Shown: piece by piece, positions 1-12,400 of the stretch
How positions within the stretch are numbered: the stretch's first letter is position 1
Layout of the letters: each line of letters opens with the position of its first letter
Source: Certhia americana
Taxonomy: Eukaryota; Chordata; Aves; Passeriformes; Certhiidae
Assembly (NCBI GenBank): GCA_018697195.1
Contig: CM031879.1
Span: 32,219,444 to 32,283,443 of the forward strand
DNA length: 64,000 bases
Reading direction: 5' to 3'
The notes under the pieces: model-generated
Databases searched by the model: none
Told to the model about the DNA's origin: nothing
The model's input: the letters and a program-made list of their open reading frames with translations, nothing else
Position numbers and translations under genes: made by a program

Positions 1-3000
1 AAGAAAGCATGTCAGCAGTGGCCAAAAAATTAGCAGATCGTTTTTGATATACGGGAATATATACCCCACATATCCACAGTAATTAAGGAATGTTTGCAAT
101 GCACTCAGTGCAGTCTCACTACTGCCTTCTTCTATGGCAATCTTGACTTATTTTGCATAATAAAGAAAATACTATAGTCTGAATTCACCCCTTGCTTTTA
201 AAGAGCACCTAAATTTAAAAAGATTTTGGAGAAAAAAAAGACGACCAAAATTGGAACAAGAAAGTCATCTATCTTCCCATCTTCTTCCTAGAGGCCTGTG
301 ATAAAGGCAAATTCTGCCTTTGTAAATGCAGAAAGTACAACTGACAGCAGGACGATAGCTGTAGGACATAACACAATCAATTGTACCAGCAGCAGCACAA
401 CCATGAATTTGCTTCCCACTGATGAAGTCCCCTCCTCAAATTCCACACACTCTGATCTGCCCCTTTCACCATTATGAACACTCTTCCACACTTGAAGCTC
501 CTCTTCAGGTCCCCTTTAACATCCCTATCAGGGCAGGCTAGTGCATGTTGTAAAGAGCTCAGAGCTAAATACATGCTGACTGCCAGGCCACATGTGCCAG
601 GTATCAGCCCATCAAATGAAACATATAATTTTACTGACTACCTTAAAGATATATTAATTTGTACATCTCTGCTCAGCCTCCACTACGTATGAAATTTGAT
701 GATGCTTCTCTATTTTTTCCACCTCTCTCCCAAAGCGTGATTATATATTGAACTGAAGGTTTTAAACATTTCAGTCTCAACTGAGCCAGTATCAAGATTC
801 AGCCCTTGTGTTGATGCATGTTCACTGCCAGTGGACAGTGCTACATGTTGAGACCGAGCCATGAAATCGGTCCTGCTCTGTTCACACCATCTGGACATGT
901 CCAAGAACGGAAATGCACCACCAAGAACACACGCATTTACAAAGCAACAATTTGTGAAGCCTACTTCAACACCACCAGTACTGCTGAAATCCAGCCATTT
1001 GGGTATGCTGTGGCTGTGGTCTTCAGACTAGGAGCCCTGAAAAACCCATACAGAATCTACTGCTGCCTGGAACATAGCTGATAATCCATCATTACTCCTG
1101 AGAACTTCCACTTACATATCTATTTATTTCCTAGGACAAATCTCCCCCTTCAGTTAGTATAAGAGTTTCTTTTGTGAGCAAAGCCTCTCCTCCATTACTT
1201 TGGGAAAATGAAAGAGTTTTTTCTTCCTCAGATCTGTAAGGTTTCACACATTGCCTGTTTTATTCAGAAGCTCCTATTCTATTTTAATTATATCCTCCCG
1301 AAGCAGAGTGTAGATTAGTGTCAGGTTCCTTTGCAGGTCCGATACGGAAATATTTACTAAAGTGTTCTTTATCAGTGCCTGCTCATTCGGGATGCCAGGA
1401 ATTTTAATTAGAGTTTTGGCCTTTATCAGAAAGTATTTTTTTGCACTAGATAACTCTTTCACCTTGTAAGGTTAAAAGCAAGAACACCTGGATGTGTTCA
1501 CAAAGTTTTTTTAATATTGTTGAATTCCTCTTCTTGGAAGAGGGAGGTTGAATTCTATTCCTTCTCATGCAGGAAGAAAAATCAGAAGAAAAACTCGTAC
1601 AGATGACCTCATTCTTTACGATTTCCCTTCAATACAGTGAAAATCAGCTTCTGGTAACTCTGCAGGAACTAGTTTCTCCTGCAATGCTTTCATTATTAGT
1701 ACTGCCTATTATTACTGTTACTACTTATTCACAACATAGGACTGCTCTAGGTATCTGTTTCTTTGCCAAATCTTAACTGCACTGAAATCTGTGCTAATTA
1801 ACTGCCCCGGGTGATTGTTGCTCCTACTGTTCTTGCATCAATCAACTGGGTCAGAGAGTTGGAAGGATTTTATCATACTTGAATTAAGTGAATATACTTG
1901 AAGTCTTATATTCCAAAACATCCAGTGCCTCTTTTTTAGAATACCCTCCCATGTACACACTTTAGGCAAAGAATTTCAAATTTGCATCACATATGTAGCA
2001 TGCAAAATTACCTGAATTTAGCTACAGTACAAAACCAATCACAAAACACAGTACACTTAGATTGTTCACCAGAAAGAATTTATCATGTTAATTTCTCAGA
2101 TTTCTGATGCATGCCCACAGAAAAGAATTAGCTGCGATCTCATTAAGCATACTATCTTCTGAGCCTAGAAGGACAAAACCGAACTCTTCCTGCAAGGATT
2201 ACTGCCAGAAGTTTTACAATCAGATACAAAATGTAGGTGCTAAAACATATAAAGTGATCCTTATGACCACCATACTACCAGCCGCTTGACAGCAAACATG
2301 AAGAACACAGGACAACAACTGGGAGAAGATGGAAGCAAGGTAGGGAAAAATGTATTAGCCATATATGTACAGAAGGAAGATCACAAACAAAACTTGTAAA
2401 ACTTGAGATTATAGGACTAGGAGTTTTAGAGCTATTATACTAATAGACAGGATATTAGACATATAACTCATTGCAGAAACAGATCTGGACTCCAAGCCAG
2501 AGATAGTGACTAAAGCAAGGGAAGTGTGAGGTTTAACTAAGTATTGGCACCACAGGAAGTTGAGAACACGGATATCTAATATTTGGGTAAAACAACAGAA
2601 TTTGAGTAAGTTCAGAACTGGACAGCAATAAATATTTTAATAAGGCCTGGACAGCCAGGCTGGGAGCCAATTTCTGACTGTGCCGACCCATGTACTCGTA
2701 CACAATCCAGCTGAGTGTGTGGGAGCATGTGCACACCTGAGGCATGCTGCGTTGTTTAAAGGACCATTATATAGCGATTCATGGACCAGCAGTGATTCAT
2801 GAACCACAGGCTGAATAACACTAGACAAAAGTACCTTTACAGTCCCTTTTTAGCATTTTGCCTCTTGCTTCTCTGCAGTAGTTTGCCCATATATTATTGT
2901 TGTACTGGTGGGCAAAAGTGTTGTAAGTTATGCCCAGGTAACTACCATTCATCTTATTCAGCTTGTCTTCACTCTTAGTACAGTACAACTTATTTATAAT

Positions 3001-6000
3001 GAATGTCTAAAGAGGTAACTCAAGAAAGACCTGCAGAAACAAGGATAAAATATGGCAGAAAATGGGAAAAAAAATAAGAGTGACAGAGAAAGAAAAAAAG
3101 GAGAATAGGTGAGATGCAAGAGGCAAAGCAGTTCAGAGACCCTTTGCTGTTAGGGAGCTGGAAGAAGAAAGCAAGGAAAACAAGGAAAAAGACCCAGAAT
3201 GAAAAATTACATGCACAGAATCTCAAGTGGAAAAAGCTTTCTAACACCTCAAGTAAATCAACAGCTGAAACTGTTATGCTTTGTAGGTGTTCCTTGAAAT
3301 TACTCCTCTTGCTGGGTGCAAACTACAGCAATCAGTGCCCATCAAGTTGCCAAAACAGAGCGCACTGCCCAGTATTGCTGGATGTGCTTGTTCATGCTAC
3401 AAACCAGGCCAGAGACAAAGCCAGATGCAGAGTAAAATCAAAAAATAGACAAGCTAGTACATTGATTTATTATTTATTTTCATGAATAATTACTCACAAA
3501 AAATCTTAAACTTTTAATACCATGGCTGCCACAGTACTCACACCCAGCTGCTCCAAAACAATCAGCGAAGCAGAACGCTGCCAGAGCAGCTCAGTTCTGA
3601 ACACACACGTTCTCAGGAGCAGTTAACCTCCAATTAAAGGCAAGAGACAAAAGTGGCTTTGCAAGAACCACACTCACTTCTGCTCCACCACTCACAACAC
3701 ATGCAGATGGGCTGACAGAGTGTGGAAATCAGTCCAAGGCACATAAAATCATCTATCATACTTCCACAATGACAACCACAGGTAATACCAAGCAGGCAAT
3801 CCCAACTACTCCAACCTATATGGTCTTTGATACTTGGTCATCTTCCTAGAAGTTACCTCTTTCATCATCAGTATGTACACTTTTCAGATTAGATCAGATG
3901 ATAATTTTCTTCATTACGTTCTCTCTGAAGTGCTACTGAACTTAAAGCTTCTTAGTTCAAACATTAAAGTTCTCATCTTGCCAGTCATATTAACTTTATT
4001 TTTCATCGAGCCTTACAATGACAAATTTTTTCCAATTACTGATTTATAAAAACATCAACACTTCAAGGAAAAAGAAACAACATAACCTCAACATACAGAA
4101 TGCTTCATTAAAAATGCAGACATACATGAATTCTGGTAATTCCCATGCTGAGCTGCTGGATACACAGCTTTAGCATATTCCAACGTGCAGAGTGCCTAGC
4201 GACAGAGGGCTCCAGAGCTCCTGCTTTACATTTTGAAATTATCTGGGCTTTCAGGGCTTCCCTATTCCCAGAAGCAGAGCTCAGAAACCTACAGCTCAAG
4301 TTAAGAGGAGCTGGAATCTATTCCAGCTAAACAGCAAGGAATCTGGAACTGTGAACTCTCAATCAGAGGGCCCAGGTTTTCCAAGCTCTCCTATACACAG
4401 GCAGAAATACACATCCCTCTTCTCCCACTCATCTCCTAAATAGTCAAGTTAACTGACTGATATGTAAATTAAAATTATATATATTCATCATGCAGAAGGC
4501 AAATTCAAACATTTCGCCCAAACAATCAAAAAAATCTTAAATCAGCAAAGTTAACTTAAGCAAGTATATTCAACTTAGTAAAAAAAACCCTTATATAATC
4601 AACCTTATCAGTGGTTTAACTGCGTTCGTAGAAATGTTCATGGATGAGTTCTGACTTTTCTTAACTCCATGACTCCTGTTGGATTTTTTTCAATCAATTT
4701 TTTTCACCAATTCATGGGAACCAGGAAGGACTAGGAATGTGTTTAAACTAGGAAGATAAGATCTTTGAAAAAGGAAAAAAAACAGAAAAATATTGACAAC
4801 CAACATGAAAGCATGCTAACTGATGAAATTAATAATCCTTGCATAATCAGTACAGACTGTCAACGATAATGAAGAGATGAGCAGTCCATGAGCAATGTCA
4901 GTGTGTCTGAGGAAAATGAGTAAAAGGGCAACCCAGTAGCAAAGGACCAATGGACAACACAGTGATGAGCTCTCCTCAAAGCAGAAGAGTGGCTCTAAAA
5001 GCAGGGAGAAGGATGGACTTGGGGACTTTCAAGGCTGTGGTACAGGAACATCCAGATCTGGACCTTGGTGTTGGGCTCCAGTCTTCCAGATTCAGAAAAG
5101 CAGCGACCAACAACGCAGGCATGAAGGAGAGACAAGCAATGTGCAGGCCAGCTGTACCAGACCTCTACCACAAAGAACATGGACAGAAGAGACAAGGACA
5201 GGGGCACAACGATCGTGAAAAACAGTATTCCTATTTGAACATTATTTCCCCACCATTTTTTCTCTCTGTTAAAACAAAAATCAAAATGGAAAAAAAAAGA
5301 CTGGACAGCAAAAGCTGAGGATTGTTAAAGCAAACAAAATGAATTATTACAAAACCATACAAAAACACCAAAATACAGTAACATGAAGACAACAAGGCTA
5401 ATAGAGGAAAAGGAAAACAAAAATATTAGATAAACTGTGTAAATTAGGCAAGGTTACATAGATTACTGGAAAACCATTTCTTGGTTTTCTTTTAATAAAT
5501 AGCTTGTTTTAATGTAACTAAATAAAATATTAAATGACAATTTGTTTATGTTCATTAAACACTTCACCATAAAAAGAAATTAAAACATTTGCAGAATGAC
5601 ATGAGACAAAATTAAAACAGTTTGAAATAATTTCACCCCGTTATTTTTTTGCTCATTCCTTAGTTTATATATCCTTATTTGACTTCTAATGAATAAAAAT
5701 TAGAAATGCTTTTTCAAACAAATCATATTCTCAATCTCAAATTATGCTTACACAGTCTATACTGTATGCAAAGAAGGAGATGAAGGAACCACCAGACCTT
5801 TAGGTTGTTCTCTAATAAAAGTGACATTTTGCTAGTATTTCCTTGAATGGGTAAATATTAGCTCACGTCTTTGAACACCATAGCACAGTCCCTACTTCCT
5901 CAATAAGATTTTGTGATTTTTACTTTTTTCTTTTGCAATAAAGCATCTTACAAAGAAGCAGTTACCGAGCTGGCATTCTCATCATTGCGAATTTAATAAG

Positions 6001-6545
6001 GTTTCCATAGCAATATATTCTACCTGTTTGCCTATAGGTGTTTACAGGCATTTTTCACTGCACCTGTACTTTGCCTTGAAGATTCAAATTCTTCCCATAA
6101 TTGCCCTAATTCATTGCAACCTTGAAGTATCACAAAAAGGACGAATTCTATAAAACCGCACTCCAAACTCAGTTTCAGAGAGAAGCAGAACATGATGCTG
6201 ATAGCTGTATGCAGAACCTAATGCAAAAACTATTTACAGCTCTGCTACACCAGGTGATGTTCACAGCTTAGGGGAAGCCAAAGGGTGGTCGTGGGGAAAG
6301 AGAACAATAGCTCCTCAGTCAGACAGAAAACAAATGGCAAATGCTGTGTTACACAGTATGGGGGAAACAGCTGAGATATTGAAGTCCATCACCATCGAAA
6401 AGACAACTCTAGAAGATCAGTAAAGCAGAAGCAAAACCTAAAGGCGTTTAAGACCAAAGCTGTCTCCAGCACAGCCCAAATTACTGGGACATCCGGAGGA
6501 AGAATAAAGATTAATAGCCAAATCAGTCTCTTAGAGATGAACTTC
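1..6545 (-). other. GRIP1 intron 1, left part: no exon seen
   Basis: AT-rich, gene-free sequence downstream of GRIP1 exon 1 in the minus direction. All open frames are short and unlike any family I know. I looked for the remembered second-exon peptide (DESPYTKSASQ-like) and for PDZ motifs on the minus strand and found none. One imperfect tandem duplication is visible near 2775-2810 (18-bp unit containing GATTCATG). Nothing else is identifiable. Confidence 0.6.
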
Positions 6546-6650
6546 GAATCACAGAAATCATACAGGTTGGAAAAAGCCCTTAAGACAATTAAGTCCAACC
6601 ACAAACCTAGCACAGCCGCCTCTACCTTGGTACAATTTCTCTGTACATAC
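6546..6650 (-). mobile_element. CR1 LINE fragment, 3' end, antisense
   Basis: The plus strand reads 'aatcacagaaatcatacaggttgg', then 'aagtccaaccacaaacctagcacagcc'. This is the reverse complement of the familiar avian CR1 3' end, where the element finishes in ATTCTATG-like octamers after 'ggttggacttgatga..'. Only about 100 bp of the 3' terminus is recognisable, so the copy is 5'-truncated and dead. Boundaries are approximate. Confidence 0.75.
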
Positions 6651-8835
6651 CTCACTGTTCACATCTTATTATTGGCAGAGTGAATTTTTCACAAGATTAA
6701 ATGTAAATCCTTGGTTTTACATGCAAAAGAAAAAATTGCTTCCTCTCTTCTGTGCAACTGGACTCATAGATTATCAGCTCCCAAACTGTGCAATGGCATA
6801 TCATAAACTTGCCCCTAGAAGATCAAACAAGCAAAAGTGCATTTATTCTTGCCTACCTTTTATGTAGCACCTCAGTTCAAGGGGAAAGATAACATTTTCA
6901 TTACAAAAATAAAGCCCCTCTCTCTCCTGATTAAACATTTATGTTCAAATTATGTTCCCTGAAGATCTTTTCTCAAAGAAATCTTCAATAAACACACTGA
7001 AATGCACCAGTAGAACAGGAAACTAGTATATACAAATAAAAAACCATTAGGTTTAATGACTTATACACCAGTGTTCTTTACCACAGCAATACTCAAGTCT
7101 ATTTAAAGACATATGAGTATTGCATGTTAACAGAGAATTGATTTAATTTTTTAACTGACTGCTATAGCTATAGAGTACTAGAAGAGTTTTATGGCAATGC
7201 CATACTGCAGAATAATATTGGGTTTATTCAGCTTTTTTATTATTATCCAGTTTATTCCATGAATGATCCACTTGACATTGGATCATGCTTGTAAGGGTGA
7301 GCATGTGGATTTACAGTCTCTCCTATATACTGTATTCATACAAGTAAGTGCAGCTTTTTGTCTGGTAAAAACAAAGGTGCCTCTTTTCTTCTATTTGTAT
7401 TTTCTAACCAACTATTAAAGAGAAATCTTTACAGTTCCTTCATACAGGAAAGACTAGAGACTTCAGTGTTTCTCTGAAGAACAAGACATGAGCGTTCCAA
7501 ATGCAAAGCAGATCTTTACCACGACCTTGCAACAACCACACATCTGCCCCATTTCTTTTTCTCATAAAATAATACCTTGCTTTAAAGAAAGATGGCTTAA
7601 GGTTTAAACTACTGCTGAAGATGAAACAAACTAATGAACTCAAAGTCCTCTTTTCTGATCAACAAAGCCAAAGACATTCAGTCTTGTCTGGGAGCATTTA
7701 TGTTTCTTTAGAAATTTTAATGTTTCTATTATTACTTAATTTCATTAACACCTTCCGGGTGTCAAAGCATTTTCAAAGTACTGACATCAGCGCTTCACAA
7801 AAACAAAGACTGGAATACAAAATTAAAAGTAGGAAGGAACATCTAGATGTATGTTAAAGTACCTGGGAATTAAGGAACAAGGCACAAAAACAGCATCACT
7901 AGTTTTTCTCCTTTCAATGCCAATTCACAGCAACAGCCCCAGAGTGTTTAATCTCTCTTTCTCAACAGGTGATCCCATCATTCCATCCAATGCCTTACTC
8001 CAGCTTTTAAAAAAACTAAGCCAAATTTGTCGCTTTTCCAACAGCAACAGCACAGGTATCCTACTTTCAACAAATTCAACAGAAAATTCTTATTGATTTC
8101 AACCTAGTTGCTACCCTATTTTGTACAGTGGTAACTTCTGCTTTCAGTGCTATTACAGTCAAATATGCAGTACAGAAAAGGTTGTGGGGTTTAGAATACA
8201 CATTAAAGAAAAAAATGTAAAAAACCCAACTCTCTCAATATTTCCACTCTGACAAAGACTGTTCTTTCTACTATGATATAGACTTGCTAGCCTCTTTGTG
8301 ATAAAAAATCAGGTAACTACAAAAACACAGTGGGATCTCAGACTTATTTGGGTAAATGGTACATGTCACTTCTGGTGATAAAACTGCTAGCTCTGAGTAT
8401 ACGTTTTTTGCACATTACTTACATTCACAATGTGACATCTTTCAATGACCACAAAAGAAGTTTTTCCACCAGAAAAGAAGAATGTCAAACACCCTGCAGT
8501 TAAACACACTTAACTTCTCTTCCATGAAGGAATATGAGCAATAAGCAGAGAAATATTACCAAATAAAAACATAACCCAACAATATTTTAATAAGAACACA
8601 GGGAGAATATTTACAGTATTTTAAATTCTTTATACTGGCTTTCTCTTCCTGCTCAAAACAGATATTAGCACATATCATGAGAATGGTCTTTAATTAAAGA
8701 AAATAAATAGTTTCTTTTTAGAATTACCCTTTGATCCACTTAAGCATAGAAGTTATAGGCATAAATTCAGGCACACTGACTTCAGGAGGATTATTCATTC
8801 TCAATATCTGCATCAAAAGGAGCATGGCCCGAAGG
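6651..8835 (-). other. GRIP1 intron 1 between two CR1 copies
   Basis: AT-rich intronic sequence. I see no exon, RNA gene or recognisable repeat; the open frames (for example near 7620-8096) show no family resemblance. Confidence 0.5.
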
Positions 8836-9402
8836 TGAAGGGAGGCAATTCTCCCCCTCTGCTCTCCTGAGATCCCCACTGGAGTAGTTCTGGCGTTAGC
8901 ACCAATAGTTCTGATGCCCTTGACCTAAGGACAGGGAACTGCTAGAACAAGCAAGTCCAGAGGGACACTTTCCAGAAGTTGGAAAGGGGACCGGAGCACC
9001 TCTCCTCTGAAGCCAGGCTGGGAGGGCTGGGACTGTTCAGCCTGAAGAAGGTTGTACAGAGAGCCCAGAGCAGCCTTCCAGCATCTAGATGGGGTCTACA
9101 AGGAAGCCAGAAAGGGACTCCGTCTCCATCAGGAACTGGAGTGACAGGACAAGCAGGAATGGCTTCAAACTGAAAGAGGAGGCTTCAATTAGAAGTTAGG
9201 AAGAAGTTCTTTGCTGAAAGGGTGGCATGGCACTGGAGCAGGTTGCCCGGAGAAGTTGTGGCTGCCCTGGCACTGGCACTGCTCAAGACCAGCTTGCACA
9301 CGGCTCTAAGCAACCTGGTATAGTAGGAGGTGTCCCTGCCCATGGCACAGGGGTTCAAACAAGCTGACCTTCCAACCAAAATCATTCCATGATTCTATCT
9401 GT
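8836..9402 (+). mobile_element. CR1 LINE fragment, 3' half, sense
   Basis: The plus strand follows the avian CR1 consensus in order. First come the end of the reverse-transcriptase ORF region ('ctccccctctgctctcctgagatcccc') and 'ctggagcacctctcctctgaagccaggctgggagggctggg'-like 3' sequence. Then come 'ggaatggcttcaaactgaaagagg', 'ttaggaagaagttctttgctg' and 'ggagcaggttgcccgg'. It ends in 'attccatgattctat', the decayed octamer tail. Several indels and substitutions show it is old and inactive. It is inserted antisense to GRIP1 in intron 1. The left boundary is approximate. Confidence 0.9.
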
Positions 9403-12400
9403 ACACTTAAGCAGCAAAGGTTTCAGTGACCTTGACCTTTGACTTACAGAACTTTTTCAGATGAGCAAATGAACTGGGACCAGACATATCATCCATTCAT
9501 TCTGCTAGAGTCTAGCTGAAACTACTGTTGTGTTCTGATCCAGAAAAACATGTATATTTTTAAATACTTTGGTGGATTAGGGACTCCATGCAGGACAGTT
9601 TGCTGGCTCAAGCCTTTCATGTGCACCTTCAGCTGACAGACCGATCTTTTGGACATATTGTTAAATCATGACAAGTTTTTGTTTTTCTTTTAATCCTTAG
9701 CGTGCTATCGATTATTAACTGGAATCCAGATACCAATATGGTTATTTGTGTTTGAACTTAAACACACATTTAAGTTATTACGTCATTATGTTAGGCTAAA
9801 AATTGTTCTCTTAAAGAATACTGTCACAAACAATGACTTCAGAACAATCACATGAAAAAACCCCTTCATTTCTGCCCCCTGTGTATTGTACTTTACTAGC
9901 ATGGTATATGACTAAAGGCATATTCTTAAATATCATGAAATTTCTTACCTTAAACCTTACAAACCCTTAAATACGTGTGTAACTACAACCCTGAGTACCT
10001 CAATTATGTAAGAAACATACTAATTGAGAGGCTATAATTGAGCATCAGCTTCCCAAAAAACTATAACGCATTCACATTATAATAATTATAATGCATAAAA
10101 CTCCAATTTTGTCACTTAGAACATTTAGAAGTTTCATATAAACAAACTGAATTTTCCTTTTAATAACTGAAAGCAAAACCATACAAACTAAAAAAGACAT
10201 TTTATGTAATTATTTCAGGCAACTACCACTGAGGAAGTAATAAACAACACTCGAAACAAGTCAGTTAAAGGCTACTTTTCTTCAAAGTAGCAGCCTTAAC
10301 ACCAGACAGTTGGACAGTTCCAATGAACAGGCCAATCAAGCTATTTTGAATTTTTGTGCTGACTTCTTTCTTTGAAGTTAAAGAGGAACTAAATATGCCT
10401 AGTTACAAAAAGGGTCATTAAAAAAAAATACCACCGACTCTGGCAAGATCAGGGGAAAAAAAGGAGTGATGGAAAAAGAGGAAAAGGACAAATGTCAAAA
10501 CTAGACAGATGTTTATTATAAGGTGGCAAAGAAAAAACATTTAAGACTAGTTTTTCAAATTACAGGGGACTCCATAACTCACCTACATGGATGCTTCCTA
10601 TATTTAAACCTGAGGAAAACATCATAAAATTCTGAGAGGTTGTGTTTTCTAAAATTACTTCAATCACTTTAAGAAAAAGAAACATAAGTACAGGAACATT
10701 GCTTAAGGCACTACTTACCTACTACCCTGATCTTTGATGAAAGCAGAAAATAGAATACAGAGCCAGCAGCTGAATCTTCTTCTTTTGGTTTGAAATATAT
10801 ATCTTTAATGGCAGAGGGCAAGTTATCTATTAAAGCCCTTTTCATACTAAAGTATTCTGAAAACCAAGAATCAGTTCACAGTAAGTATTTAAACAAATAG
10901 CAGTGAATGTATTGGAAATGCATCTAAACAGAATGAGGAACTACTGCAATATAGTATTCTTGATCTTTTTCGTTTGTTTTTTAAACAAATACATAAATAT
11001 AGGTATCAGTGCATGCCTAAATCTGTGGACATATGAAAGAAAGAAACACCTTAGCAAGACAGGAAACTTCAAAAACTTTAGGATTAGTGCACTCAAGAAA
11101 TACACAGGAAATAAGAGAGGCCATAAGAAAAGCCCATTTTTGTCAGCTGTAATGACAGGAAAGCTTGGGAATACTAAAGTCGTGTAATATTCAAATCAAG
11201 ACAATATGAAATCTAAGCCACAAGATGTGTTCTCTCAATAAGATCATAAAAAACATCAACCATGCTTTAACACTGTGCTTGAGGCCTAAGGTTTTTGCTA
11301 CTACTAAGATTCCTGAATTGATTTATTGACTCACAAAAGCTACAAGTATAAAGACACTGAATTATCCTTATGTATTGTCCATTTCATTCTTTCTCTCCCC
11401 TCTCCAAAGAGCTGCTCACAGCCCAGCTGAAAGCATTTGATCAACTGCTTCACTTTTGACATGCAAATCCTGCAGGTTTATCTGGCTCCTGCACATTCTG
11501 CAAACAGTCCTACTAAGAGGTGAAGTTAAAAGCACTACAAATTGTAATTTCAAAACACATTTCTGTAAGAGAGGAGACATTTCTTCGGTTCTTCAAATCA
11601 TGATGCACATAGAATCTTTAACAACACTGTTAATTTAAAGCCCACATCTTGGGTATGACATCTGGTTTGGGAGAGATTAATATTAGACTAAAAAAGCCAA
11701 AGTAAATTATAATTATATTCCTCACAGATTTGGAAGCTATATCAAATATATAAGGTGTTTTAATAAAGCTCAGGCTCAAAATTTCTCAGTGTATTCAATA
11801 ACATTGTGGCATTTACAAATATGATCCAGAAAATGTAAAAATACAGAAGAATAAAACTAGCAGATATACATGAAGGAGGCAATGTATTTTTGTTAGCAGT
11901 CTTCTCTGACTTTTCAGAAGAGAGCCTGAACTAAGAAACAGCTTTCACTAACAGGTACAAGGGCTCAGTAAATTTGCTGTCACAAGTGAATTAACCTTCA
12001 GAATCTAGCAGAACCACATCCATTTACCAGGCAGTGAATTTTACTCCCTGAAGTATTTGCTCTGTGGCTACCACTCTACTTCCTGCCCAGCTGTTTTGTA
12101 AATAATCTATTCCTAACACAGAAACAATAAATACTTCACTGAAAATGCCACTGAGATTAAACTTTTGTCAGAGTAGTAAAACAATGTGTATATTCCACAA
12201 CTGCCTCCTCTCAAACTCAGGTCTCAACCCTGTTGTGAGGAGCACAGATACAAGTAACAACAAAATCCTGCCAGTTACCAATGCTTTAAAGATATTTCAA
12301 GAAAGCACAGAAGGGAGCTTGATACAACTCACTTCTTGGAACCATCCTGGCTTTGCTCAAATGCCAAAAACTTCAGGTGAGAGGCAGCACCTGTCAGCAG

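Noticed and set aside
3114..3485. 123-codon plus-strand frame
   Set aside because: Lysine-rich start caused by A-rich DNA, no recognised domain, inside GRIP1 intron 1.
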